This document shows positions 44,628-51,070 of a stretch of DNA of 64,000 bases, piece by piece. The notes under the pieces are model-generated. The model was given only the letters and a program-made list of their open reading frames with translations, searched no databases and had not been told where the DNA came from. Source of the stretch: Gemmata massiliana (GTDB taxonomy: Bacteria > Planctomycetota > Planctomycetia > Gemmatales > Gemmataceae); NCBI GenBank assembly GCA_000531095.1, contig HG799463.1, positions 475,527 to 539,526 of the forward strand, in the 5' to 3' direction. The number at the start of each line of letters is the position of its first letter. The stretch's first letter is position 1. The position numbers and the translations under genes were made by a program.

Positions 44628-45211
44628 TGGCACGCACCCTAGCAGAAATCTTGAACAGCCCCGCCGACTACGTCTACGAGGGCAAGGCGTACAAGCTCCG
44701 GGAGGCCGCGCTCGACGAGTGCGGCCAGTACCAGCGGTGGATGGAACAGGAGGCCCGCGCGAGCGCGGCCCGCGCCACGGAGCTGCCCGAAGAGGACCGG
44801 CGCAACCTGCTCCGCGACGTCCAGGCCGACATCGCGGCCCAGCGGTACGCCTGGGGCGGCGAGGCGTGCGTGAACAGCCTCCGCACCCCGAACGGGATCG
44901 CGAAGCTCCTCTCGATCGTGTGCGCCGACCAGGGCGTGACCGAGGCGCTCGCGCGGAAAATCGTCCAGAGCCACTTCCTCGACGTCGCCCAGTTGCTCCT
45001 CGGCGTCCTGGAGAGCGACCCCGAGGGAAAAGAGTTGGCGCCAATCCTGAACCGGATGGGGCTGGCGCCGAACTTCTTCCACAGCTCGTCACCGCCCTCG
45101 CCAACGCCCCCTACCGGCGCGACCTCCGGGAGCTCGGCCGGCTCAGCGTCACCCAGCTCCGGGCCGTCTTCCTCGACGTCGCCCGCGACGAGCACGGGCG
45201 CCCCGTCCTGA
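44627..45211 (+). CDS. Tail assembly chaperone G (unshifted product)
   Basis: A 194-residue product of normal reading. Residues 1 to about 145 are helical and protein-like (AYKLREAALDECGQYQRWM; KIVQSHFLDVAQLLLGVLES); the last 45 residues (SSSPPSPTPPTGATSGSSAG) are low-complexity and result from reading past the slippery site. Chaperone G coats the tape measure protein before tube polymerisation. The slippery heptamer is at codons 133-135. Confidence 0.8.
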   Translation: MARTLAEILNSPADYVYEGKAYKLREAALDECGQYQRWMEQEARASAARATELPEEDRRNLLRDVQADIAAQRYAWGGEACVNSLRTPNGIAKLLSIVCADQGVTEALARKIVQSHFLDVAQLLLGVLESDPEGKELAPILNRMGLAPNFFHSSSPPSPTPPTGATSGSSAGSASPSSGPSSSTSPATSTGAPS

Positions 45212-45363
45212 CGGTGCCGAAGGGCAAGATGCTCTCGCCCCGGGCGCTCCACGATCTGCGGTTCTTCCTGCTCGGCATTCGCGCCCCGGAACTCGTCCAA
45301 CAAGCGTGGGACGAGCACCAGGCGAAGAAGAAAGCGGCCTGCCCGAAGCGGCGCCGGAGGTGA
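44627..45363 (+). CDS. Tail assembly chaperone GT, -1 frameshift product
   Basis: After reading 135 codons to 45031, a -1 slip at GGGAAAA gives continuation in the other frame from 45031: RVGANPEPDG, then AELLPQLVTALANAPYRRDL and ELGRLSVTQLRAVFLDVARD, ending at 45363. The fusion is about 245 residues. The shifted frame has no start of its own and is open exactly from the slip site, as in lambda gpG/gpGT. GT links the tape measure complex to the tube subunit. Confidence 0.8.
45025..45031 (+). promoter_or_regulatory. -1 ribosomal slippery site GGGAAAA
   Basis: In the zero frame the sequence reads G GGA AAA, an ideal X-XXY-YYZ heptamer and one base different from the lambda G-T site (GGGAAAG). 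It lies 180 bases before the zero-frame stop. I did not predict a downstream pseudoknot; GC-rich DNA follows. Confidence 0.8.
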
Positions 45364-45366
45364 CCC

Positions 45367-46542
45367 GTGGACCGACAACTCCTGTTCGCGATCGAGCTGC
45401 TCCGGCAGGAGATCGCGCACCTCCCACTCGCGGTCGCCAGCAACGCGGCCCGGTCCGCGCAAGCGGCCCCCCAATCGGGCCGGCGCGACCCGATGACCAT
45501 GTTGAGCTACAGTGCCAACGGGTCGGGCGGGTTCGCGGTCCCGGGCACGGCCACCAACCCGCTGAACGTGCCGCGCGCGGCCCCACCGGGGCGCGGGGCG
45601 CGGGTCGCGGGCGCCGCGGGGCAACTGGCGGCGGGCGGGTTCGGGAAGCTCCAGGCGGCGACCGCGACGCTCGGCGGGGCGTTCGGGAAGCTCCTCGGCC
45701 CGCTCGGGATGGTGACCACGTTTCTCACCTCGAGCGCCTCGGGGTTCTCCGTGTTGAACGGCGCGATGGACCTGTTCGCCAGCTCGTTCGGGGCCGTCGT
45801 GATGCCCGTCATGTACGCCCTGTCGGTCGCGTTCGTGGCCGGGGCCGACGTCATCAACCGCAAGCTCATCCCCGTGATGAGCGACTTCACCAAGAGCGTG
45901 CTCAACAGCGCGGTGCCCGCGATCGAATCACTCGCCAACATCGCGGGCAAGGCGGCAACGGCCCTGGCGTTCCTCACGAATAATAAACTCACGCGATTAA
46001 TGAGCGACGACCGGGGCGGGATGCTCGGCGCGCTCGACCGCACCATCGATCGGGTCTCCGACGATACACCGTCCGGGCCGCAGAGCGACGGGAGCCGCAT
46101 CGGGCGGGCGAAGAACGCGCACCGCATCGCGGACGACCTGGCGACACTGTTCCTGGGGCCGATCGCTGGGAACTCGCTCGCGGGCGCGAAAAACTGGTCG
46201 ATGAAAAAGATACTCGGCCAGGAAGCGGACCCGTACTCGGGACCGGGGGTAACGGGCGGGAAGAAGAGCGAGGGGGCCGAGGCAACCGAGCGCGCCCGGC
46301 AGTTGGTGATGCAACAGTTACAGTTCAGCACGGCGCCCCGGGCCAACATCAGCAACGCGACCGGTAACTGGTCCCGCGCACAGATGGCGAGCTTGGGCAT
46401 GTCGCCCTTCGAGCGCGAAAACCTCAAGAACCAGCGCGAGATACTGGCCCAGCTCATCAAGGGTAACAGCGAGGTGCCCGCGAGCGGCGCCTACACCGAC
46501 TTGGTGGGCGAAGCGAACCGGCTCACCGCGGAGAACAAATAA
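45367..46542 (+). CDS. Tape measure protein (short)
   Basis: A 391-residue protein in the position following G/GT. Gly/Ala-rich hydrophobic segments (VAGAAGQLAAGGFGKL; LASSFGAVVMPVMYALSVA; FLTNNKLTRLM) and helical stretches fit a tape measure protein. By the usual rule of about 1.5 angstrom per residue, the tail would be short, about 60 nm. The GTG start lies four bases after the GT stop. Overlap TAATG with the next gene. Confidence 0.75.
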   Translation: MDRQLLFAIELLRQEIAHLPLAVASNAARSAQAAPQSGRRDPMTMLSYSANGSGGFAVPGTATNPLNVPRAAPPGRGARVAGAAGQLAAGGFGKLQAATATLGGAFGKLLGPLGMVTTFLTSSASGFSVLNGAMDLFASSFGAVVMPVMYALSVAFVAGADVINRKLIPVMSDFTKSVLNSAVPAIESLANIAGKAATALAFLTNNKLTRLMSDDRGGMLGALDRTIDRVSDDTPSGPQSDGSRIGRAKNAHRIADDLATLFLGPIAGNSLAGAKNWSMKKILGQEADPYSGPGVTGGKKSEGAEATERARQLVMQQLQFSTAPRANISNATGNWSRAQMASLGMSPFERENLKNQREILAQLIKGNSEVPASGAYTDLVGEANRLTAENK

Positions 46543-47561
46543 TGCCCGTTGATCCCGATACCGGAATGTTGCGCCCGTTCAATGACGATGAAATCGACGC
46601 GATGCAGATCCGCACGTTCGGCGTGCGCGACCAGTCCCACGGCGAGGAGACACGGCGCATCGGCGAGAACACGATGCGCAAGAGTTTCTTCGTTAAATGG
46701 GCCGAGCGGTTCAATTTCGTGGAATTGGTCTGTGGGGATCAGAAGACCTACGTCGAGAGCGGGTTCACGAAGCTCTCGCGGCTCTTGCCCGACGAGGTGT
46801 ACGGCATCCACCACCCGGACTTCCCCGAGATCGTGGCGACGCGGATCGACAGCATCCGCGGCGCCAACGGCCCCGGGGTCGATGATGAGGATGGAGTGGT
46901 GGAGTACCCCGACGCGCGCGTCGATGTGTTCTATGAGCACGTCCCGTATGACCTCCTCACGGACGACGAGATCGCTGATGCGGAAGCGACCGAATTTGAG
47001 CGATACACGTACTTCGGAGGATCGACCGGGAGCGCGCAGAATATCAGCGTTCCCGGTGGCGCAATGCGGTACTGGCGCGAGCCCGGCGACGGGACTGCTG
47101 TTCCGCACAATACGCCCGTGCCTTACGGCGTTTCCATTAGCCGAGCGGAAGAGGAGTTCACCTGGAATTGGGTGCAACTACCCGAAAACGCATTCAGCCC
47201 GAACAGCAACCTGTACCAAAGAATTTACGGCACAACGGAAGGTGATTTACCGTTCATCGGGTGCATCAACAGTTCCCCGATTTTTGAGCGCCCGCACGGG
47301 ACAGTGATGTTCACAGGCGTCACAGCAAAACTGGAACGAGCGCACACAGGAAAGGGGCGCCGGTGGTCACTGGAGTACAAGTTCGCTTATAGTTCACTCG
47401 GCTGGAACTGGCTGTTCTACCCAGACCCCGCCGGAACAAACGCGGGGTGGTACAACGTAAATAACACGGGGTACGCGGAAGCAGATACGCTCAACGATCA
47501 CACATCGCTAGTACCCGGAGCGCGTGACCTCAATTTGTTGTTTAGCGTGGCGGCCGTCTAA
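46542..47561 (+). CDS. Tail protein whose 3' end seeds the cassette array
   Basis: A 339-residue protein immediately after the tape measure gene, the position of distal tail proteins. The C-terminal 90 residues (RRWSLEYKFAYSSLGWNWLF, YNVNNTGYAEADTLNDHTSL, PGARDLNLLFSVAAV) occur twice more downstream as partial copies. Its stop codon overlaps that of the convergent secreted-protein gene by four bases, an arrangement preserved in the copies. The function of the N-terminal part is unknown. Confidence 0.7.
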   Translation: MPVDPDTGMLRPFNDDEIDAMQIRTFGVRDQSHGEETRRIGENTMRKSFFVKWAERFNFVELVCGDQKTYVESGFTKLSRLLPDEVYGIHHPDFPEIVATRIDSIRGANGPGVDDEDGVVEYPDARVDVFYEHVPYDLLTDDEIADAEATEFERYTYFGGSTGSAQNISVPGGAMRYWREPGDGTAVPHNTPVPYGVSISRAEEEFTWNWVQLPENAFSPNSNLYQRIYGTTEGDLPFIGCINSSPIFERPHGTVMFTGVTAKLERAHTGKGRRWSLEYKFAYSSLGWNWLFYPDPAGTNAGWYNVNNTGYAEADTLNDHTSLVPGARDLNLLFSVAAV

Positions 47562-47920
47562 GGCTTCTTCTCGACGGATTTCTTTTCAGAGAATGCCTTA
47601 AAGACTCCGTCAACCCCACTCACACCCTTCTTGACTACATACACCGTGCCATCGGCTTCAGTTATCTCTGAACCGGTGGTTGGTTCTGCTCGACCGACCG
47701 CATTTTTGCTGATCACTTTAAACAGGATGCGGTCTCCATTTACTATTTTTTCAGCTGTCACGTCTTCTTGCGGCTTCAGAAACTGTTTCCCTCGTGCGTC
47801 CCAGCTCTTCACGGTGATCTTCACCGCGGTCCCTTTCTTGTCGTCCTGTGCGGGCAGCGTATCGGGCATCGCGAGAACTCCCAGAAATGCGAGCGCGAGA
47901 GCGGACAGTATCAGTCGCAC
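47558..47920 (-). CDS. Secreted small protein, array copy 1 (type I)
   Basis: A 120-residue exported protein: signal peptide about 1-24 (ILSALALAFLGVLAMPD, cleavage after LPAQ or PDTLPA), a conserved basic strand (VKITVKSWDARGKQFLKPQE), a variable middle (residues 53-72), then TTGSEITEADGTVYVVKKG and a Lys-rich tail. GTG start with a perfect AAAGGAGG upstream. The motif P-x-x-x-x-x-I-T-E-A-D-G-T-V matches the head-completion protein at 42851, so it may be a secreted derivative of a connector fold. Function unknown. Confidence 0.72.
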   Translation of the reverse strand: MRLILSALALAFLGVLAMPDTLPAQDDKKGTAVKITVKSWDARGKQFLKPQEDVTAEKIVNGDRILFKVISKNAVGRAEPTTGSEITEADGTVYVVKKGVSGVDGVFKAFSEKKSVEKKP

Positions 47921-47981
47921 GGGTCGGCCTCCTTTGTAACGGGCGGACCCATGACACTACCACAACGAGCGGTAGCCGAAA

Positions 47982-48299
47982 GTGAACATGCGCTCGTCAG
48001 TCCTGATAGCAGATGTGCTCTTCGGCCGACTCGCGGGAACCGTGCAACTCATGAAGGTGAAGCCGACCCTGTTGCGGGCTCACAACGCGGAAGGGTGGCG
48101 CTGGCGCATCGAGTTCACGTTCGCGTACAGCGCGATGGGCTGGAACTGGCTGTTTTTCCCCGACCCGAGCGGAGTCAACGGGGGCTGGTACAACGTGAAC
48201 AACAAGGAATATCAGGAAGCCGACGTGCTCGATGACCACCGGTCGCTCACCCCAGGGGCGCGCGACCTGAACATGCTGTTCAGCGTGGCCGCGGTTTAG
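47982..48299 (+). CDS. Partial copy of tail protein C-terminus (cassette A1)
   Basis: An open frame of 105 codons from a GTG without a good ribosome-binding site. RIEFTFAYSAMGWNWLFFPD and YNVNNKEYQEADVLDDHRSL align with the last 85 residues of the tail protein at 46542. Its stop overlaps that of array copy 2 just as the tail gene's stop overlaps array copy 1. It is probably a silent donor cassette or duplication remnant rather than an independent gene. Confidence 0.55.
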   Translation: MNMRSSVLIADVLFGRLAGTVQLMKVKPTLLRAHNAEGWRWRIEFTFAYSAMGWNWLFFPDPSGVNGGWYNVNNKEYQEADVLDDHRSLTPGARDLNMLFSVAAV

Positions 48300-48658
48300 G
48301 GCTTCTTCTCGATGGGCTTCTTCTCAGCCGTAGCCATGTACTCGCCCTTGTTGGTTGAACTGCCTTTCTTTACCACGTAGATTGTGCCGTCCGCATCCGT
48401 GATCTCAGAATTCGTCGTTGGTTGCCCACGGCCCACGGCCTGTTTCACAGGCACAAAAAAAGCGATCCGGCCGTTCAGCTCAACCCGACGCGCCTCGATA
48501 TCTTCCTGCGGCTTAAGGAACTGTTTCCCCTGTGCGTCCCAGCTCTTCACGGTGATCTTCACCGTGGTCCCTTTCTTTTCGTCCTGTGCGGGCAGCGTAT
48601 CGGGCATCGCGAGAACTCCCAAAAATGCGAGCGCGAGAGCGGACAGTATCAGTCGCAC
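48296..48658 (-). CDS. Secreted small protein, array copy 2 (type II)
   Basis: A 120-residue homologue of copy 1 with an identical signal peptide and upstream AAAGGAGG. The middle is of a second type: EARRVELNGRIAFFVPVKQA in place of the KI-x-NEGR-x-x-FK-x-SGK pattern. The motif NSEITDADGTIYVVKKG is kept. The contrast between near-identical flanks and divergent middle suggests diversification of an exposed surface. Confidence 0.72.
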   Translation of the reverse strand: MRLILSALALAFLGVLAMPDTLPAQDEKKGTTVKITVKSWDAQGKQFLKPQEDIEARRVELNGRIAFFVPVKQAVGRGQPTTNSEITDADGTIYVVKKGSSTNKGEYMATAEKKPIEKKP

Positions 48659-48687
48659 GGGTCGGCCTCCTTTGTAACGGGCAGGCC

Positions 48688-48824
48688 CATGAGACTACCA
48701 CAACGGGTGGCCAAACGGGATCAAAGAGAAATGCTTGCTCGATTGGCGGCCGGGAACGTCGGGGACAAGGACGCGCGCTTCCATGTCCCCGAGATAAAGT
48801 ACGTGCTCGTCCCCAGTGGGATTA
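48688..48824 (+). other. Cassette B1
   Basis: It begins like cassette A (ATGAGACTACCACAACGGGT) but continues with a different sequence that has an open frame MRLPQRVAKRDQREMLARLA, then NVGDKDARFHVPEIKYVLVP, and ends at the MITE. A near-identical cassette lies at 50098-50232. Origin unknown; possibly the 3' end of another phage gene. Confidence 0.5.
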
Positions 48825-48985
48825 GAGCCTGTTATGAACCTGGCGCGTGTGGAAACGCTTTGATTTCAGCGTGACGGCACATGCGTGCCAGACGGCCGCG
48901 ACCCTCTTTCCATGTCCCCGCCCTGCGAAACTGCAAAAGCGCCGGGAAACCGAGCGGCGATCTGACCCAGGTTCATAACAGGCTC
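48825..48985. mobile_element. 161-bp MITE with TA target duplication
   Basis: Perfect 19-bp terminal inverted repeats (GAGCCTGTTATGAACCTGG at 48825-48843, its complement at 48967-48985) are flanked by TA on both sides. Comparison with the empty site in the duplicated unit (50229-50234, GATTAAGG) shows that the TA was duplicated on insertion, as for IS630/Tc1-mariner-type elements. The element has no coding capacity and needs a transposase in trans. Insertion changed the stop codon of the adjacent gene from TAA to TAG. Confidence 0.85.
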
Positions 48986-49347
48986 TAAGGTTTCTTCTCG
49001 ACGGGCTTCTTTTCGCTGAATGCGCTGTACTTGCCGTCGGCCCCCCGGTTACCCTTCTTGACCACGTATACCGTCCCATCGGCTTCGGTGATCTCAGAGC
49101 CGGTGCGCGGTTCGGCGGTGCCGATTGCGACTTTCCCCGAGAGCTTAAACAGCACCCGACCTTCGTTCTCGATCTTTGTTGCTTCCACATTCTCGGCCGG
49201 TTTCAGGAACTGCTTGCCGGCCGCGTCCCAGCTCTTCACGGTGATCTTCACCGCGGTCCCGTTCTTGTCGTCCTGTGCGGGCAGCGTATCGGGCATCGCG
49301 AGAACGCCCAGAAATGCGAGCGCGAGAGCGGACAGTATCAGTCGCAC
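48985..49347 (-). CDS. Secreted small protein, array copy 3 (type I)
   Basis: A 120-residue type I copy; middle EATKIENEGRVLFKLSGKVA, then RTGSEITEADGTVYVVKKG. Its TAG stop codon takes one base from the MITE end. Signal peptide and Shine-Dalgarno sequence are identical to copy 1. Closest to copy 5 within the array, as expected from block duplication. Confidence 0.72.
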   Translation of the reverse strand: MRLILSALALAFLGVLAMPDTLPAQDDKNGTAVKITVKSWDAAGKQFLKPAENVEATKIENEGRVLFKLSGKVAIGTAEPRTGSEITEADGTVYVVKKGNRGADGKYSAFSEKKPVEKKP

Positions 49348-49408
49348 GGGTCGGCCTCCTTTGTAACGGGCGGACCCATGACACTACCACAACGGGTGGT
49401 AGCCGAAA

Positions 49409-49723
49409 GTGAACATGCGCTCGTCAGTCCTGATAGCAGATGTGCTCTTCGGCCGGCTCGCGGGAACCGTGCAACTCATGAAGGCGAAGCCGACCCTGTT
49501 GCGGGCTCACAACGCGGAAGGGTGGCGCTGGCGCATCGAGTTCACGTTCGCGTACAGTGCGATGGGCTGGAACTGGTTGTTTTTCCCCGACCCGAGCGGG
49601 GTCAACGGGGGCTGGTACAACGTGAACAACAAGGAATATCAGGAAGCCGACGTGCTCGATGACCACCGGTCACTCACACCCGGTGCGCGCGACCTGAACA
49701 TGCTGTTAAAGGTGGCCACTTAG
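49409..49723 (+). CDS. Partial copy of tail protein C-terminus (cassette A2)
   Basis: 104 codons, almost identical in DNA to cassette A1. The end differs (MLLKVAT instead of LFSVAAV), where the cassette meets array copy 4. No good ribosome-binding site. Probably a silent cassette. Confidence 0.5.
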   Translation: MNMRSSVLIADVLFGRLAGTVQLMKAKPTLLRAHNAEGWRWRIEFTFAYSAMGWNWLFFPDPSGVNGGWYNVNNKEYQEADVLDDHRSLTPGARDLNMLLKVAT

Positions 49724-50067
49724 GGCTTCTTCTTCTCACAGGTGGCTTGGTACTCGCCTGTGTTCGAGTCGGTTCCCGATTTAACCACGTAGACCGTACC
49801 GTCTGCGTCCGTGATCTCGCTCCCCGTGCGGGGCTTGCCCGTGCCAATTGCCTGTTTGCCTGGGACGAAAAAGTAAACCGCGCCCTTCAACTCCACTCGG
49901 CGCGCGTCTACCTCGGCCGGGTTCAGGAATTTTTTGCCCATTGAGTCCCAGCTACGAACCGTGATCTTGACCTTCGTTTCCTTCTTCTCGTCTTGTGCGG
50001 GCAGCGTATCGGGCATCGCGAGAGCTCCCAGAAATGTGAGCGCGAGCGCGGATAGGGTTCGTCGCAC
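49720..50067 (-). CDS. Secreted small protein, array copy 4 (type II)
   Basis: 115 residues, the most divergent member: MRRTLSALALTFLGALAMPD signal, then WDSMGKKFLNPAEVDARRVE and LKGAVYFFVPGKQAIG. It keeps GSEITDADGTVYVV but has a shortened tail (CEKKKP). GTG start behind AAAGGAGG. Its partner in the other block is copy 2. Confidence 0.7.
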   Translation of the reverse strand: MRRTLSALALTFLGALAMPDTLPAQDEKKETKVKITVRSWDSMGKKFLNPAEVDARRVELKGAVYFFVPGKQAIGTGKPRTGSEITDADGTVYVVKSGTDSNTGEYQATCEKKKP

Positions 50068-50097
50068 GGGTCGGCCTCCTTTGTAACGGGCAGGCCC

Positions 50098-50232
50098 ATG
50101 AGACTACCACAACGGGTGGCCAAACGGGATCAAAGAGAAATGCTTGCTCGATTGGCGACCGGGAACGTCGGGGATAAGGACGCGCGCTTCCATGTCCCCG
50201 AGATGAAGTACGTGCTCGTCCCCAGTGGGATT
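50098..50232 (+). other. Cassette B2
   Basis: Near-identical to cassette B1 (a few substitutions), without the MITE; it joins copy 5 directly through GATTAAGG. It therefore records the pre-insertion state of unit 3. Confidence 0.5.
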
Positions 50233-50593
50233 AAGGTTTCTTCTCGGCGGGCTTCTTTTCGCTGAATGCGCTGTACTTGCCGTCCCCGTCGAACGAGCCT
50301 TTTCGGACAACGTAAACTGTACCGTTTGCGTCGGTGATCTCGGACTTGGTTGTCGGTTGCGCTCGCCCAATAGCCACCTTCCCTGAAATCTTAAACTGCA
50401 CCTGGCCCTCGTTCTCAATCCGGGTCGCTTCCACGTCTTCCTGCGGCTTAAGGAACTGTTTCCCTCGTGCGTCCCAGCTCTTCACGGTGATCTTCACCGC
50501 GGTCCCGTTCTTGTCGTCCTGCGCGGGCAGCGTATCGGGCATCGCGAGAACGCCCAGAAATGTGAGCGCGAGAGCGGACAGTATCAATCGCAC
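50231..50593 (-). CDS. Secreted small protein, array copy 5 (type I)
   Basis: A 120-residue type I copy; middle EATRIENEGQVQFKISGKVA, then TKSEITDANGTVYVVRKG, and the tail SAFSEKKPAEKKP, which closely matches copy 3. Same signal peptide and Shine-Dalgarno sequence. It ends the recognisable array; beyond it only the start of another cassette remains. Confidence 0.72.
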   Translation of the reverse strand: MRLILSALALTFLGVLAMPDTLPAQDDKNGTAVKITVKSWDARGKQFLKPQEDVEATRIENEGQVQFKISGKVAIGRAQPTTKSEITDANGTVYVVRKGSFDGDGKYSAFSEKKPAEKKP

Positions 50594-50629
50594 GGGTCGG
50601 CCTCCTTTGTAACGGGCGGACCCATGACA

Positions 50630-50824
50630 CTACCACAACGGGCAGCCGCCGAAAGTGAACACGCGCTCGTCAATCCTTACGACACATGCACTCCTCGACC
50701 CGAACGAGCCGGGGCGAAATGCGATAACGCAAGCAATTCCGACCCGTGTTGCCGCAGGGATTGCTCCGACGGACATCGACATCAGAAGACACAGACCTCC
50801 CGTAACTTTGACCAGCCACTTCAC
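50630..50824 (-). CDS. Possible small secreted protein at array edge
   Basis: A 64-residue frame from GTG 50824 with a convincing signal peptide (MKWLVKVTGGLCLLMSMSVG) and GGGGGA just upstream, at short spacing. The remainder is Cys- and Arg-containing without family resemblance. Its last codons overlap the conserved cassette start, so it may be a fusion remnant. The rest of 50594-51070 holds no supported gene. Confidence 0.35.
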   Translation of the reverse strand: MKWLVKVTGGLCLLMSMSVGAIPAATRVGIACVIAFRPGSFGSRSACVVRIDERVFTFGGCPLW

Positions 50825-51070
50825 ACTTCCCCCAAAATAACCAACATTCGGCTCCCCCGGTTCACGCCCCTTGTCGCCGGGCCGCGGCAAGGGTGGTAGC
50901 GAGCGGCTCCTCGACTTGAATCGTGGCACCGGTCGCGACCGTTCCGAATCGCCCTCGTCATTTTTGCACGGCGTCGTCGGTCGGGTGAGGCGGATCTCCG
51001 GGCGTGCCACCTCCGTTTCGCGACGGATCTGAACGGCTGCGTGCAAGTGCCGGCGTGCCATTGGCCCTTC

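Larger units (their letters stand above)
47558..50632. repeat. Cassette array: tail 3' ends alternating with secreted-protein genes
   Basis: Five leftward secreted-protein genes (type I at 47558, 48985 and 50231; type II at 48296 and 49720) alternate with rightward partial cassettes: A (about 47950-48299 and 49378-49723) and B (about 48688-48824 and 50098-50232). The blocks 47.95-49.37 and 49.38-50.62 are tandem duplicates (A-II-B-I), the first carrying a MITE. The string TCGGCCTCCTTTGTAACGGG recurs before every unit. Confidence 0.85.

Noticed and set aside
45025-45363. Sequencing error as explanation for the G/GT frame change
   Set aside because: The ideal slippery heptamer in the right phase and the fixed gene position make programmed frameshifting far more likely here than in the three other frame changes.
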